A program made the position numbers and the translations under genes. Shown here piece after piece: positions 5,905 through 7,001 of a DNA stretch of 7,001 nucleotides. Source of the stretch: an uncultured Nitrososphaerota archaeon. Lineage in GTDB: Bacteria; Bacillota; Clostridia; Oscillospirales; Ruminococcaceae. The first letter of the stretch is position 1; each line of letters begins with the position of its first letter. Under the pieces are notes generated by a model. It worked only from the letters and a program-made list of their open reading frames with translations. It was not told the DNA's origin and did not search any database. The stretch covers positions 1 to 7,001 of the forward strand of contig CAKXAF010000140.1 in the NCBI GenBank assembly GCA_934869045.1, in the 5' to 3' direction.

Positions 5905-5916
5905 TTAAACGTTTAA
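5905..5916. promoter_or_regulatory. LacI-family operator in the fucI leader
   Basis: TTAAACGTTTAA is a perfect 12-bp palindrome with a central CG, the layout bound by LacI/GalR proteins with a hinge Leu inserting at CpG. It lies about 45 bases after the predicted start of transcription and six bases before the AAAGGAGG site, so a bound repressor would act as a roadblock. The LacI protein at 3188 is the obvious candidate; CcpA is an alternative, although the outer bases do not match a typical cre. Confidence 0.6.
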
Positions 5917-5936
5917 CTCTTAAAGGAGGAACTGTT

Positions 5937-6929
5937 ATGAACAAACCGAAAATCGGTATTCGCCCCGTTATCGACGGCCGTTGGGGCGGCATCCGCGAGG
6001 GTCTGGAGGCCCAGACCATGGGCATGGCTCACACCGCCGCCAAACTCATTTCCGAAACGCTCCGTTACTCCGATGGCTCTCCCGCCGAGTGCATCATCGC
6101 CGACACAACCATCGGCGGCGGTGCGGAAGCCGCCCGCTGCGCCGAGAAATTCGCCGGTGAAAACGTCGTCGCGACCCTGACTGTCACCCCCTGCTGGTGC
6201 TACGGCTCTGAAACGATGGATCTGGATCCCAAAACCATCAAAGCCGTCTGGGGCTTCAACGGCACTGAGCGCCCCGGTGCGGTCTACCTGGCTGCTGTCC
6301 TCGCCGCCCATGCCCAACGCGGCCTTCCCGCCTTCTCCATCTACGGTCACGACGTCCAGGATGCCTCTGACGCCTCCATTCCCGCCGACGTATCGGAAAA
6401 GATTCTCCGTTTCGCCCGCTGCGCGCTGGCTGTCGGACAGATGAAAAACAAAGCCTACGTCAACATCGGCTCCGTAGCCATGGGCATCATGGGTTCTTAC
6501 TGCGACGCATCATTTTTCCAGAAATACCTGGGCATCCGTGCCGAGTGGGTGGACATGACGGAAATTCTCCGCCGCATGACGCTGGAGATCTACGACCACG
6601 ACGAGTATGAAGCCGCCATGGCCTGGGTCAAGGAAAACTGCCGGGAAGGCATCAACGTCAACGCCGCACCTAAGGTCTTGGCCGGTATCGTGGAGAAATC
6701 CAAAGTTGTCAAGGACGACTGGTCCTTTGTTGTCAAGATGACCCTCATCGTTCACGATATCATGCTGGGCAATCCCAAGCTGGACGAAATGGGCTGGCAC
6801 GAGGAGGCGCTGGGGCGCAACGGCATCCTGGGTGGCTTCCAGGGCCAGCGGATGTGGACCGACTGGCTGCCCAACGGCGACTTCACCGAAGCGATGATGA
6901 ACACCACCTTCGACTGGAACGGCAAGTAG
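5937..6929 (+). CDS. fucI: L-fucose isomerase, interrupted by an in-frame TAG
   Basis: Cytoplasmic L-fucose (also D-arabinose) isomerase, converting the aldose to L-fuculose (D-ribulose) as the first step of fucose breakdown. The sequence follows E. coli FucI closely from the start: KIGIRPVIDGR, TVTPCWCYGSETMDLDP, WGFNGTERPGAVYLAA, FSIYGHDVQDASD, GFQGQRMWTDWLPNGD and FDWNGK. AAAGGAGG at 5922-5929 is seven bases before the ATG. E. coli FucI has 591 residues; here a TAG at 6927-6929 stops the frame after 330. By alignment from memory, the Mn ligands of the E. coli enzyme (E337, D361, H528) all lie after this point, so the truncated product should be inactive. The family sequence resumes directly after the TAG. 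It is either a recent nonsense mutation, a sequence error, or readthrough. Family identity is near certain. Confidence 0.93.
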   Translation: MNKPKIGIRPVIDGRWGGIREGLEAQTMGMAHTAAKLISETLRYSDGSPAECIIADTTIGGGAEAARCAEKFAGENVVATLTVTPCWCYGSETMDLDPKTIKAVWGFNGTERPGAVYLAAVLAAHAQRGLPAFSIYGHDVQDASDASIPADVSEKILRFARCALAVGQMKNKAYVNIGSVAMGIMGSYCDASFFQKYLGIRAEWVDMTEILRRMTLEIYDHDEYEAAMAWVKENCREGINVNAAPKVLAGIVEKSKVVKDDWSFVVKMTLIVHDIMLGNPKLDEMGWHEEALGRNGILGGFQGQRMWTDWLPNGDFTEAMMNTTFDWNGK

Positions 6930-7001
6930 GAGCCCACCATCCTGGCTACGGAAAACGACGGTCTCAACGGCACTGCGATGCTTTTCGGCAAGCTGCTGAC
7001 C
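6927..7001 (+). other. fucI: TAG codon and in-frame continuation of fucI, cut by the window end
   Basis: After TAG (6927-6929) the same frame gives 24 further codons with no stop: EPTILATEND, then GLNGTAMLFGKLLT. E. coli FucI has REPFVVATENDSLNG at the same place, so the TAG replaces one residue, normally Arg, without shifting the frame. The Glu of ATEND is the first metal ligand. There is no ribosome binding site or start suggesting a separate gene. Confidence 0.85.

Overview
The window looks like chromosomal DNA of a GC-rich, endospore-forming Firmicute, probably a gut-type Clostridia (Oscillospiraceae-like) species. That placement is an inference. It rests on strong AGGAGG-type ribosome binding sites, TTGACA/TATAAT promoters, an M23-M50 protease pair resembling SpoIVFA-SpoIVFB, and genes for plant or host glycan use (GH36-type glycosidase, fucose isomerase, LacI regulators). 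No phage, IS, CRISPR or RNA gene is visible.

Layout. (1) 2-1693 (+): a GH36/alpha-galactosidase-like glycosidase whose 5' end lies outside the window, followed by a strong hairpin terminator. (2) 1790-2924 (+): two overlapping genes, a secreted or membrane-anchored M23 peptidase and an M50 site-2 protease, arranged like the sporulation spoIVF operon. A weakly supported sigma-E-like promoter lies upstream. (3) 2925-3187: a structured intergenic region with two nearly identical 46-bp units, each with a perfect TATAAT, plus several hairpins. (4) 3188-4195 (+): a LacI-family regulator. (5) 4215-4269: a perfect 15-bp hairpin between convergent genes, probably a two-way terminator. (6) 4300-5664 (-): a PHP-superfamily (CehA/McbA-like) metallohydrolase. 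(7) 5665-5936: a divergent control region with two excellent promoters facing away from each other, a leader hairpin and a perfect LacI-type operator palindrome. (8) 5937 to the window end (+): L-fucose isomerase fucI, interrupted by an in-frame TAG.

How the parts may work together. The LacI regulator is a good candidate to bind TTAAACGTTTAA in the fucI leader and control fucose/arabinose isomerisation. The PHP hydrolase gene shares the divergent control region. The GH36 enzyme may belong to the same broad carbohydrate economy. The M23/M50 pair appears unrelated to sugar use and is more likely a sporulation signalling module.

The most striking observation is the fucI TAG. The protein would stop at residue 330, just before the catalytic metal ligands, yet the 24 codons after the TAG continue the family sequence in frame, including the ATEND segment that carries the first metal-binding Glu. 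Either the gene is a fresh pseudogene, the sequence has an error, or the TAG is read through.
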